Assembly: GCF_004119495.1 (NCBI RefSeq)
Contig: NZ_NRQU01000009.1
Location: forward strand, 1-64,000
Direction: 5' to 3'
From: Flavobacterium sp. YO12
GTDB taxonomy: Bacteria > Bacteroidota > Bacteroidia > Flavobacteriales > Flavobacteriaceae
DNA: 64,000 nucleotides
Positions 40,101-48,905 of the stretch are shown here, in pieces (position 1 is the stretch's first letter; every line of letters begins with the position of its first letter). The notes beneath the pieces were generated by a model. It did not search any database, was not told where the DNA came from, and was given only the letters and a program-made list of their open reading frames with translations. A program made the translations under genes and the position numbers.

Positions 40101-42830
40101 TTAATAAAACAACCAGTCGATCGCCGCTTTTTCTCCTGCATCGATATATCCAACATCACGTGGCGTTACCGTTTGATCTGCGTCGATGAAACCTAAAATC
40201 AATACTTTTCCTTTTCCTAAATCTAATTTATTCTCGCCCGGCTGGAAAGTATAGGTATGAATGTTTACACGTGGTAATTCTTTTAAATTTATCGCACTTG
40301 CTAAAATCACTTCGGCTTGACCGTGAGCGTTTCCTGCTGCATCTGTTTCTAAACTTGGCGGTAACAAAAACCTCTTTTGATCTGAATTGAAATATCCAAC
40401 CACTAATTTAACCGCTTTTGTGTTTCTAAACTTCAAATGTGTTCCTTTTTCATTTTGATCGTTTTCTACGAATGAGAATCCTCTTAGGTTTTGAAGTTCA
40501 GGAGCAACTTTGGTTAACTCAGAAATATCTGTTCCGTACACTTTTGTTCCTTTTTTCACTAAATAAGTTCCTGGTTTTTCATCAATGAAACTTACTTCTG
40601 CCGTTTTCCAAGGTTTTCCTTCTTTCGTCTCAATTTTACCATCTTTAGAAGATTTTAGTTTTTCTAAATTTCTTTTAAAATTGGCTAATTCACGCTCATA
40701 ATGTGGTAATAATTCAGCCCAAGTTTTATTATTTCCGTCGTCTCCTCCAATTGGAATTCTACGTTGAGCTGTCTGCATACTGTTGGCATAATAGTACGTA
40801 TCTTTCGTTAAGTTTACCAATAATTCGTAGTGCTCGATGCTTTTCTCTAAATGAGGCATAGCTTTATCTAAATCAGTAATGTCATTTGAATAACTGTATC
40901 TTAAAACCAATAAAGCAGCTTTTACTTTCTCTGAGAAGAAATCTGCAAACGCTTTATAAGCATGCATATCATTTTTAAGACGCGCAAATTCTTCTTTGTC
41001 TTTGGTTACGCTTGCTTCAGCTTTGTCAATCGCTTCAACGGCTAATCTTCCGTGTTCTGTAATTTCGGCAATAATCTGTGTTGGAAGCTCACCAGAATGC
41101 GGTTCATTATTCCATTCTTTTTTAGCATATTCTAAAAGCAATTCGCCCGCTGGTCCGCAAGATTCGTGGAATCCCGGATATACTCTCCATTTCGACGGAT
41201 TGACCAATTGACTTTCGAACATTCCTAACAATAAGGTTTGACGGTTTCCTTCGGTGATTCCGAAACGTCTTAAGGTTTTTGGAGCAATTTCTCCTGTTTC
41301 TTCGTAAGCTCTTAAAATGTTATTTGCTGCTTCTTGAGAAGTTCCGAATTTCGCAGCTAAATCTTTATCCCAATATTTCACTTCTTCGTTACGGTCTCTT
41401 TTGCTGTCCCAAGCGTATCTTGCCCAAGCTTTGTACCAAATCCAATCACGATCCATTTCTAATAAACGTTCTCCTGATTTTGTTTTATCTGCCGAATACG
41501 GCCAATCCCAATACGAAGCTTGCGGATATAAATGCAGTGCATTTGCACCGTGAACACTGTGCATCGCTTTTACGGTTTTCTGGATAAAATCTGGTGAACC
41601 GTATCTAAAAGGTTCTAAGTTTGCCAAAATATGAACGTTTTCAATATGAATTGATTTAAGGGCACTCAATTGTTTGTGCGTTTCTCCCCAAGGACCACCC
41701 GGCGTGTAAGTCGTTAAAGATTCTCCTGTATATTTACTTTCTGTATATAAGTTTTTATATAATGGAAGTGATTTTTCCATTACCAAAGGTCCGTCTGTAT
41801 CGTGAGAACGCAAAATAATTGGCGGTTCTTCTGTTTTTCCTAATGCTTGTAAACCATCGCGAACGCCTGGAATAATCGTTTTGGTAAACCATTCTACGTC
41901 ATCATCAACTGTATTTATGGCTTCTCCCAAACAAACCATTAATCCTACGTTTGGATATTTTTCAATAAAAGCTGCAATTGATTTTCTTGTATAATCTGAC
42001 AATAACGGTGTAATCGGTCTTGAACGATCTTGTGTTTTAATATTATAATGTTCTGCAAAAGGTTTGGAAACAAGAATGTTATAAAACATTTGAATTACCC
42101 AGATTCCACGCTTGTTTGCTTCAACCGTAAGGAATTTATAAATTTCTTCGTTCTTTTTAAAGTCTTCATCACTTACTTCAACTGCAAACGGATAGTCCTT
42201 TAATTTTACTAAAGAAGCAAACGGATGTCCGTTCCATAAATACAAAGAATTCATGCGGTTTTCTACCAGCATATCCAAGTATTTTACCCATAAAGCTTTA
42301 TCATAAAACCAAGGAAAAGTTTCTGGTGTATACGGATATTCGTAAACATCACGTCCCGGAAGGTAAACAGGTTTCTGCATTCCGATACAAGCTCCACGCA
42401 AAACCATTTCTGGACAATCTTCAACATTAATTTCTGATGGAAGCTGACCTGAATTTTTAATACGATCTGCTAATTCTAATGCCCCGTACAAAGTTCCTGA
42501 AGCATCTGTTCCTTCAATATAAATTACATTATTTTGAGTACGAATCTGAAAACCTTCTTTCTTCGTCAATTTACTATCGTCGATTTTGGCGCTTTTAGCA
42601 TTTTGTTTCCAAAAATCAGTTCCTTTTTCACCAATGACAATTACTTTATCTTTTGATTTTTTGAATTTTTCAGCAGAAGCAACTTTGAAACCTTTTGCAG
42701 AAAGGGTTCCTGATAATTTCTCTGCTCCAAATTTTGCTCTTGGCGAACTGGCATCACTAACAATAGTGATATTTTGTGCTGTCGCGAAAGAGACATAAAA
42801 ACATAAAAAAAGTAATTGTAAATATTTCAT
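40101..42830 (-). CDS. Large exported glycosidase-like protein, family not resolved
   Basis: The protein has 909 residues from the ATG at 42830 that begins the signal peptide (MKYLQLLFLCFYVSFATAQ); an in-frame ATG 24 bp upstream would add 8 residues. Residues 20-150 form an alpha/beta domain like those in front of GH20/GH67/GH84 barrels (SSPRAKFGAEKLSG, VIYIEGTDASGTLYGALELAD). The middle is a probable TIM barrel: DMLVENRMNSLYLWNGHPF, NVGLMVCLGEAINTVDDDVE, PPIILRSHDTDGP, LANLEPFRYGSPDF. Helical and beta domains follow. An alpha-glucuronidase or alpha-galacturonidase role would fit the pectin cluster, but I cannot name the family with confidence. Confidence 0.65.
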   Translation of the reverse strand: MKYLQLLFLCFYVSFATAQNITIVSDASSPRAKFGAEKLSGTLSAKGFKVASAEKFKKSKDKVIVIGEKGTDFWKQNAKSAKIDDSKLTKKEGFQIRTQNNVIYIEGTDASGTLYGALELADRIKNSGQLPSEINVEDCPEMVLRGACIGMQKPVYLPGRDVYEYPYTPETFPWFYDKALWVKYLDMLVENRMNSLYLWNGHPFASLVKLKDYPFAVEVSDEDFKKNEEIYKFLTVEANKRGIWVIQMFYNILVSKPFAEHYNIKTQDRSRPITPLLSDYTRKSIAAFIEKYPNVGLMVCLGEAINTVDDDVEWFTKTIIPGVRDGLQALGKTEEPPIILRSHDTDGPLVMEKSLPLYKNLYTESKYTGESLTTYTPGGPWGETHKQLSALKSIHIENVHILANLEPFRYGSPDFIQKTVKAMHSVHGANALHLYPQASYWDWPYSADKTKSGERLLEMDRDWIWYKAWARYAWDSKRDRNEEVKYWDKDLAAKFGTSQEAANNILRAYEETGEIAPKTLRRFGITEGNRQTLLLGMFESQLVNPSKWRVYPGFHESCGPAGELLLEYAKKEWNNEPHSGELPTQIIAEITEHGRLAVEAIDKAEASVTKDKEEFARLKNDMHAYKAFADFFSEKVKAALLVLRYSYSNDITDLDKAMPHLEKSIEHYELLVNLTKDTYYYANSMQTAQRRIPIGGDDGNNKTWAELLPHYERELANFKRNLEKLKSSKDGKIETKEGKPWKTAEVSFIDEKPGTYLVKKGTKVYGTDISELTKVAPELQNLRGFSFVENDQNEKGTHLKFRNTKAVKLVVGYFNSDQKRFLLPPSLETDAAGNAHGQAEVILASAINLKELPRVNIHTYTFQPGENKLDLGKGKVLILGFIDADQTVTPRDVGYIDAGEKAAIDWLFY

Positions 42831-42859
42831 GATATGTTGTTTTTGGGTATCCATTCTAA

Positions 42860-43031
42860 AAATAATCTCCTAAATCTGCCTTTATCTATAAAAATCTGCG
42901 TGAAATTTTTTGTACGCAGATTAGGCAGATTTAAGCAGATTTTATTTTGATTTTTTTTGCCATAGATTAAAAAGATTTTCACAAATTAAAAAAAAATCAT
43001 TTTAATCATTTTATCCCTATAGCTATCGGGA
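42860..43031. repeat. Intergenic repeats: CGCAGATT-type and TCCC...GGGA palindrome
   Basis: The stretch holds AATCTGC-type repeats (ATCTGCGTGAAATTTTTTGT, ACGCAGATTAGGCAGATTTA) and, at 43014-43031, TCCCTATAGCTATCGGGA, a near-perfect palindrome. No ORF is seen. Confidence 0.6.
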
Positions 43032-43043
43032 GTGGCTATAATA

Positions 43044-43928
43044 TTAATTTTGAAAAACGCGTTTTAAATAAGCCACATTTGCTCCGTAATTGGCTTTTAC
43101 ATTATGAACTTGTGTCACATCACGAGAACGCTCTACAATAAGCCATCCGCTCCATTTCATTTCGTCCAAAGTTTGTTTGATTTTTGGCATGTCGATCGCT
43201 TTGTCGTTTTCTAACCAAAATTGATCGGTATTCGAAGCGTGAATTTGTGCTAAATATTTCTTTCCTAAAATTTTTAATTCCGAAGAAATATCTCTTTTAT
43301 TATCTAAAGCATTTGCAAAATTGAAAGAGCTTTTAATATATTTTGAGCCAACTTCCTCTAAAAGTTTTTTCTCTTCTGTCGCACTCAAAGAAGTCTCAAT
43401 TGCGATAACTCCGCCAATTTTCCCAACTTCTTTTCCTGCCCACTGCAATCTCTTGATCACTTCTGGACGTAATTCAGGATTCTTAACCAAATCGGTTTGA
43501 GTTCCTAAAGGCAGATACGTTACTTTAACCTTCATATCTTTCATGGCTTTGATGCAATCCGTAATCATTGGTGTAATTTCTCTTGTGGCAAAAGACTGTG
43601 CATAAAATCCAGACATGGCAATAGAACTGATTCCAACACCAGTTTCTTTCGATTTATCTAAGAATTTTTGTCTCTCAACTGGGTCGCCCAATTTGCTGTC
43701 AAAAGTGGGACGATTTCCTAAACCTCCCATGTCCAATTCGATTCCGTCAGCTTTTATTTCAGCTGCTAAACCAAAAGCACCTAATTTTTGTCTTTTTAAA
43801 ATCATCCAGTCGCAAACTGCCACTTTATACTTTTGCTTTTTGCTCGAAGACTGAGCTGTTGCAAAGCTGTTGAATATTACTGATAGAACAACAAACAGTA
43901 CAATAAATAAATTTCTATTAGATTTCAT
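43044..43928 (-). CDS. Exported sugar phosphate isomerase/epimerase-like protein
   Basis: The 294-residue protein has a signal peptide (ends FATAQ) and a xylose-isomerase-like TIM barrel: VAVCDWMILKRQKLGAFGLA, IKADGIELDMGG, GISSIAMSGFYAQSF, GGVIAIETSLSATEEKKLLE, YLAQIHASNTDQFWL and WLIVERSRDV. His and Glu in these stretches would bind a metal. Proteins of this type often occur in Bacteroidota polysaccharide loci, where they may act on a released sugar in the periplasm; the substrate is unknown. It lies between the unassigned 909-aa protein and a sialidase-fold protein on the same strand. Confidence 0.8.
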   Translation of the reverse strand: MKSNRNLFIVLFVVLSVIFNSFATAQSSSKKQKYKVAVCDWMILKRQKLGAFGLAAEIKADGIELDMGGLGNRPTFDSKLGDPVERQKFLDKSKETGVGISSIAMSGFYAQSFATREITPMITDCIKAMKDMKVKVTYLPLGTQTDLVKNPELRPEVIKRLQWAGKEVGKIGGVIAIETSLSATEEKKLLEEVGSKYIKSSFNFANALDNKRDISSELKILGKKYLAQIHASNTDQFWLENDKAIDMPKIKQTLDEMKWSGWLIVERSRDVTQVHNVKANYGANVAYLKRVFQN

Positions 43929-43942
43929 GGTTATATTTTTTT

Positions 43943-44014
43943 TGCCACGAATTACACCAATTTCACGAATTAATATTAGAGAAAAAATTAGTGGAAATTA
44001 GTGGAATTCGTGGC
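43943..44014. repeat. Palindromic repeat family 2 (GCCACGAATTAC / GAATTCGTGGC)
   Basis: TTGCCACGAATTACACCAAT and the downstream GTGGAATTCGTGGCCAA form a long inverted repeat with an AT-rich centre. Related copies lie at 53093-53336, 60704-60767 and at the right edge (63980). Confidence 0.75.
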
Positions 44015-44024
44015 CAACTGTTCT

Positions 44025-45170
44025 TTACTCTTCTTCAGCTTTTACTGCCGTAACTACTTTTCCTTCGTCGCCTGGCCAAATTCCGTTTTTGATAGGAAGT
44101 GCAATCAGTTTACTTGGATCAACTTTTACATATTTAAGTTTTTCTCTTCTCCAAGTGTAAACGATATGCACCATTCCGTCTGAACTTTGAATCATGGAAG
44201 GATAAGAATATTGACTGATTTTTGAATCTTCTAAAACCAAAGCAGCGTTCCAGTGGATTCCGTCTTTAGAAACCGAAACATTCAATGGCGTTCTTGGTCC
44301 TTTTGCTTCTTTTCCTGGAGGAAGAACATGATTGTAAACTAACAAATGTCTGCCGTCTTTAAGTGTAACAGCATCTGTTCCTGAGTTGTTATTTGGAAGC
44401 CCGATTAACTTAACATCCGACCACGTTTTTCCGTTGTCTTTTGAGAATGTGCTGAAAATAGCTCTGTTTCTAGTTCTTCCGATAGCCTGAATACTTCCGT
44501 CTTTATGGAATAAAATACTTGGCTGAATCGCATTGATTTTTTGTTTTCCTCTTGGAAGCGTATCGCCCATTACCCAAGTTTTTCCGAAATCTGGAGTAGA
44601 TTCCATACGAAGTCTCCAGCCATCGCCTTCAATACTTGACGGACATAACAATGTTCCGTTGCTTAATAAAACAGGTTTGTTTTTGATTGGACCTAAGAAA
44701 CCATCAGGCATTTTTTTAGCCTCAGACCAAGTTTTTCCGCCATCAGATGAAGTTCTGATTACGCCCCACCATTCTGATGGTTTTGGTCCTATTTTGTAGA
44801 AAAGCATTAAATCGCCACCTGGAATTTGATATAACACTGGATTCCAAGTAGGTAATCTTGGTCCTTCTTTCATAACACCATCGGCAACTTTAACTCCCTC
44901 ACCCCATTTATCACTTCCTTTAGGTTTGATGCTTACATAAATACAAACATCAGGATTTCTTTCGTGAGTTCCTCCAAACCAAGATGAAACTAAATCACCA
45001 TTTGTCGCTTCGACAATTGTAACAGCGTGACAAGATGGATAAGGTGCTTTATCATAAATAAATTCATCTACTAAAATTCCTTCTTTCCAAGTTTTTTTTT
45101 CTAAAGCTGATTTACAACTTCCTAAAAGGAAAAGTCCAAACAAGACAAATGCTAATTTTGTTATTTTCAT
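44025..45170 (-). CDS. BNR/Asp-box sialidase-fold lipoprotein
   Basis: The 381 residues carry a lipoprotein signal (lipobox LGSC) and a six-bladed sialidase-like propeller. Asp-box repeats are visible: SSDGGKTWSEA, TPDFGKTWVMGD, SKDNGKTWSDV and VSKDGIHWNAAL. SWFGGTHERNPDVCIYVSIK near the N-terminus and SQYSYPSMIQSSDGMVHIVY near the end mark the BNR-repeat subgroup (PF13088). Members may be sialidases, but in a pectin cluster a hydrolase for Kdo, Dha or a uronic acid is equally likely. I choose ATG 45170 over TTG 45176 because the signal peptide starts there. Confidence 0.75.
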   Translation of the reverse strand: MKITKLAFVLFGLFLLGSCKSALEKKTWKEGILVDEFIYDKAPYPSCHAVTIVEATNGDLVSSWFGGTHERNPDVCIYVSIKPKGSDKWGEGVKVADGVMKEGPRLPTWNPVLYQIPGGDLMLFYKIGPKPSEWWGVIRTSSDGGKTWSEAKKMPDGFLGPIKNKPVLLSNGTLLCPSSIEGDGWRLRMESTPDFGKTWVMGDTLPRGKQKINAIQPSILFHKDGSIQAIGRTRNRAIFSTFSKDNGKTWSDVKLIGLPNNNSGTDAVTLKDGRHLLVYNHVLPPGKEAKGPRTPLNVSVSKDGIHWNAALVLEDSKISQYSYPSMIQSSDGMVHIVYTWRREKLKYVKVDPSKLIALPIKNGIWPGDEGKVVTAVKAEEE

Positions 45171-45313
45171 TCTCAATTTTATTATGAATTAAAATTTTCG
45201 ATTATAAATACATACCTACTATTTTTTTAGGCAAAAATATTTATTAAGTGTAAAAATAACACTAAAAAATTAACAATGTATCCTGTACTGTCCCGAATTA
45301 CTAAAAATGTAAA

Positions 45314-48064
45314 TTATTTAACGTTTATAGCAAAATTTCCTGACGAAAGTGTAACAATTATTTGATTTTTTTCTGCAGAATGCACGTAAGAACTCTTATC
45401 TAACTTTTGTTTATTGATCGAAATAGCAGCCACGTCGTCTGTTGGAAGATATACAACCGCAGAAGTATTCGCAGGAATGGTAATATTCCAAACTAAAGAT
45501 TTTTTGTCTTTTTTCCAATTACTTTTTATTGTTCCGTAAATTGATTCGTAAGAAGCATTTACATAAGTCAATCCTGCATTGAAGTCAGGTTTCATGATAA
45601 TTTGTTTGAAACCTGGAGTTTCAGGATTGCTTTTGATTCCAGCCATATTTTCGTAATACCAAATCAATAAATCACCTAAAAGCATGACATGGTTTTGCGA
45701 ATTCATTGCAGGATCGGCAGTATTTCCATTCCAAAGTTCCCAAATGGTTGTTGCACCATTTTCGACCATATAACCCCAGCTTGGATAGGTTTTGTTTGAA
45801 GCTAACTTGAAAGCCAAATCGCCACGCCCAAAATTGGTTAATGTTCGCATTAAAAACTGAGTTCCGATAACGCCTGTACTTACATGACCGTTTTTAGTCA
45901 CTTCTACTTCATTAACCAGATTTTCGAAAACTTTTTGCTGTAATTCTTCTGGAACCATTCCGAAAGTCAAAGGCAGTAAATTGGCTGTTACCGTATTATT
46001 GGCGTAATTATTTTTTGATGCATTGAAATATTTCGAATTAAATGCTTTTTTGATTCTTGACGCTAATTCGTCATAATGTTTGATGTCATTTTGAGCATTG
46101 GCAATTACAGCAAACTTTTTCATGATGTTTAAAAGCTGATAATAAAACGCACTCGAAATCAATTCGCCATCTGTTAAACGAGAAGGATCTTTCGAACGAA
46201 TTAATTCCAACGATTCTGGCGGCACACACCAGTCGCCGTATTTATCTTTGGTCATGATATTATCAACCAGATAATTTTCTTCCATATAATCCATCCATTT
46301 TTTCATAGACGGATATTGTTTTTCCACTACTTTTTTATCTCCAAACTGCTGATACAGCATATCTGCAACTGTAATATAAGTTCCCGGCCAGGTTACATTA
46401 TCGCCATAGTAACGCCAGAAAGCCGGTGCTACATCTGGAATTCCGCCATCGATAGTTTGGGCATTTTTAATATCGTCTAACCATTTTGCATATAACGTCT
46501 GATTATCAAATAAAAAACTTTCGCCGTAAGCGCCTGTTGTTCTATCGCCCAGCCAAGGCTGACGCTCGTTTCTCTGAGGACAATCAATTGGCATTCCTTT
46601 ATAATTTCCGCTGATTCCCCACCATGCATTCTTAAAAATTTGGTTCATTATCGGGTTCGAAGAATCGAAAGTTCCCGTGGTCTGAATATCATCATAAACT
46701 ACTTTCCCAACAAAATTTTCTAAAGTAGGTTTTGTTTTGAAGCCGGAAATTTCAACAAATCGAAATCCGTGATAAACAAAACGAGGTTCCCACACTTCTT
46801 CGCCTTCGCCTTTTAACGTGTAAATATCAGTCGTTTTGGCATCACGAAGATTGGCAATATATAATGAACCATCTGGCTGTAAAGACTCTGCAAATTTCAT
46901 CGTGATTTTTTCGCCTGCATGTCCTTTTACTTTCAATTGTAACCAGCCAACCATATTTTGCCCCATATCTAAGATATAAGTTCCTTTTGAAGTCTCTTTG
47001 ATCGAAATCGGTTTTACTTCACGTTTCACCTTCATATTCGCTGACATCTGTCCTTCATAGAATCCGCCTGGTTCCTGAACATATTCTGCCAAAAGCCATT
47101 TTTTATCATTAAAATTAATGGTATTCCAGCCTTTCATTTCTTTACGAGCATCATATTCTTCCCCATCGTATTCGTTGTTGGATAAAATTGGTCCGTCAGT
47201 TGTGATTTTCCAAGTATCATCGGTTCTAATCACATCTCTGCTTCCATCTGTATATTCTACAAACAACTGCAAAGCCATTTTCGGATAACCAAAAGTTTTG
47301 ATTTTATAAGGTTTATAATCCTGACGCATGGTAAAAAAACGTCCATTTCCTAAAATCGTTCCCAACGCATTTTTCCCCTCTTGCAATTGCGAAGTCACAT
47401 CAAAAACATTGTATTTTACATTTTTGGTGTAATCCGTAGGAACGGGCGCCAGAACTTGATCTCCAATTTTATTTCCGTTAATGAATAATTCATACAAGCC
47501 CATTCCTATAATATAAACTTTGGCACTTTTGACTTTCTTTTTTAAGTCAATTTCTTTTCTCAGATAACGAGCTGACAATCTAGAATACTGCGAAATACTA
47601 TCTCCTAGAGAAGTTTTTTCATACCCAATCCAGCGTGTCGATTTCCAATCTGCATAAGTCAAAATTCCTATGCTGAAATGCGCCGTTTCTGCCGATTTTA
47701 CTTCTCCTTTATTGGTAAAAACAATTACTTTCCAGTAAACGTCTTGTCGGTCTTTTAGCTTTTTTCCGTTATAAATTACACTTACTGAAGCATCACTTTG
47801 TACTTTTCCGCTATCCCATAAATCGGTATTCCCTGCATTTAGTTTTTCTAAAGACGAAGAGGCTAAAATTTGATAAGCAGTTTGTTTTACATCGTTTACA
47901 TCTGCTTTTATTTTCCAGCTCAATCTTGGCTGTAAAACATCAATTCCTTCCGGATTGGTCAGCATTTCGCACTTTAAATCACTTATAATGACTTTGTTTT
48001 GGGCTTTCGCCGAAATGGTGAAAAGTGAAATGATTAAGGTAAGATGTAAAAAAAACTTTTTCAT
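45314..48064 (-). CDS. Alpha-L-rhamnosidase, GH78
   Basis: The 916-residue exported enzyme removes terminal alpha-L-rhamnose. A signal peptide (ends SAKAQ) is followed by beta-sandwich domains (ARYLRKEIDLKKKVKSAKVY, GLYELFINGNKIGDQVLAPV), a rhamnose-binding domain, the alpha/alpha-barrel with GMPIDCPQRNERQPWLGDRT (about 510; acidic catalytic residues of GH78) and SWGYMVENGATTIWELWNG, and a C-terminal beta-sandwich (GTIKSNWKKDKKSLVWNITI). It is one of two GH78 genes here. The other shares the domain order but differs in the catalytic stretch, so they probably act on different rhamnosyl links. Confidence 0.93.
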   Translation of the reverse strand: MKKFFLHLTLIISLFTISAKAQNKVIISDLKCEMLTNPEGIDVLQPRLSWKIKADVNDVKQTAYQILASSSLEKLNAGNTDLWDSGKVQSDASVSVIYNGKKLKDRQDVYWKVIVFTNKGEVKSAETAHFSIGILTYADWKSTRWIGYEKTSLGDSISQYSRLSARYLRKEIDLKKKVKSAKVYIIGMGLYELFINGNKIGDQVLAPVPTDYTKNVKYNVFDVTSQLQEGKNALGTILGNGRFFTMRQDYKPYKIKTFGYPKMALQLFVEYTDGSRDVIRTDDTWKITTDGPILSNNEYDGEEYDARKEMKGWNTINFNDKKWLLAEYVQEPGGFYEGQMSANMKVKREVKPISIKETSKGTYILDMGQNMVGWLQLKVKGHAGEKITMKFAESLQPDGSLYIANLRDAKTTDIYTLKGEGEEVWEPRFVYHGFRFVEISGFKTKPTLENFVGKVVYDDIQTTGTFDSSNPIMNQIFKNAWWGISGNYKGMPIDCPQRNERQPWLGDRTTGAYGESFLFDNQTLYAKWLDDIKNAQTIDGGIPDVAPAFWRYYGDNVTWPGTYITVADMLYQQFGDKKVVEKQYPSMKKWMDYMEENYLVDNIMTKDKYGDWCVPPESLELIRSKDPSRLTDGELISSAFYYQLLNIMKKFAVIANAQNDIKHYDELASRIKKAFNSKYFNASKNNYANNTVTANLLPLTFGMVPEELQQKVFENLVNEVEVTKNGHVSTGVIGTQFLMRTLTNFGRGDLAFKLASNKTYPSWGYMVENGATTIWELWNGNTADPAMNSQNHVMLLGDLLIWYYENMAGIKSNPETPGFKQIIMKPDFNAGLTYVNASYESIYGTIKSNWKKDKKSLVWNITIPANTSAVVYLPTDDVAAISINKQKLDKSSYVHSAEKNQIIVTLSSGNFAINVK

Positions 48065-48077
48065 AATGTTATTGTAA

Positions 48078-48197
48078 CCAATGTAAAGTCCCAGAGGGAC
48101 GATATATTTATAGATTTATAATAGTTAGTTCAATAAGCCCCAACGGGGCGATATAATTTTTCTATAGGTATCGCTCCGCTGGAGCTTTTTATCATTT
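48078..48197. repeat. Palindromic repeat family 3, long copy
   Basis: AAGTCCCAGAGGGACGATAT, AAGCCCCAACGGGGCGATAT and GTATCGCTCCGCTGGAGCTT follow each other. Each is a small palindrome. The set lies between the GH78 gene and a hypothetical gene on the same strand. Confidence 0.7.
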
Positions 48198-48262
48198 GGG
48201 TTTGTATTTTCTATAAATATTATGCTTCTCCGAAGCTTAATACCTAATTAATTCTAAAAAAA

Positions 48263-48886
48263 TTAAGCTTTTATAAATCGTCTTAATTTATCCAATGTGC
48301 TTAAACTTTCAAACGCAATTTTATTTTGTTCTAATATTTTACTTGATTCCCAACGCATCTTCCACTCAGGATCTTTCAGCTTTTGTCTCAGCTTTGATAC
48401 TACAGCTGGATTACTCTTCAAAACCTGTTCATCAATCCAATCAGGAAGAAATTCTAGAGCATTTAAACGAGTTTCCAAATCCATATGATCCAAACCCTTT
48501 AATAATGTTTCCCTAACTCTGTCTGCATTATATGAACTTATATCTTCAACTAAAATCTCAATTAAAACAGACGAAAGTTCTTTAATTTTATTTTGGTTCA
48601 GTGCTATTTGATACACTCTGCTAAATTCATCGCATAGAAAATCTGCCCATTTATCAATATCTTCATCTTCGCTTAGCGAATAATAAACAAAGCTAACTTT
48701 ATCAGACTGTGCAAAAAGTTGACTTTCACAGAAACGTTTTACTCCATCGAGATCTTTTACAGCTAATTTCTGAATATCTTTAATCGCTTTTTCTGATTCT
48801 TTATGTTCAAGTTCATAATACTCATCGAGAGTAATGATTTGATCAAAATCATGTATAGGTTTGTAAATTATTTTTTTTTCAATCAT
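48263..48886 (-). CDS. Cytoplasmic helical protein of unknown function, possible HEAT-like repeats
   Basis: The 207 residues have no signal peptide, unlike all other genes around, and are rich in charged helices. The C-terminal half (DRVRETLLKGLDHMDLETRL, NALEFLPDWIDEQVLKSNPA, VVSKLRQKLKDPEWKMRWES) looks like two or three HEAT-type repeats. I do not recognise a family. It lies within the glycosidase cluster, 19 bp after the stop of the 522-aa gene at 48906-50474, and may be an insertion or a local housekeeping gene. Confidence 0.65.
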   Translation of the reverse strand: MIEKKIIYKPIHDFDQIITLDEYYELEHKESEKAIKDIQKLAVKDLDGVKRFCESQLFAQSDKVSFVYYSLSEDEDIDKWADFLCDEFSRVYQIALNQNKIKELSSVLIEILVEDISSYNADRVRETLLKGLDHMDLETRLNALEFLPDWIDEQVLKSNPAVVSKLRQKLKDPEWKMRWESSKILEQNKIAFESLSTLDKLRRFIKA

Positions 48887-48905
48887 AAGTCTTAGAATAA
48901 ATTTT

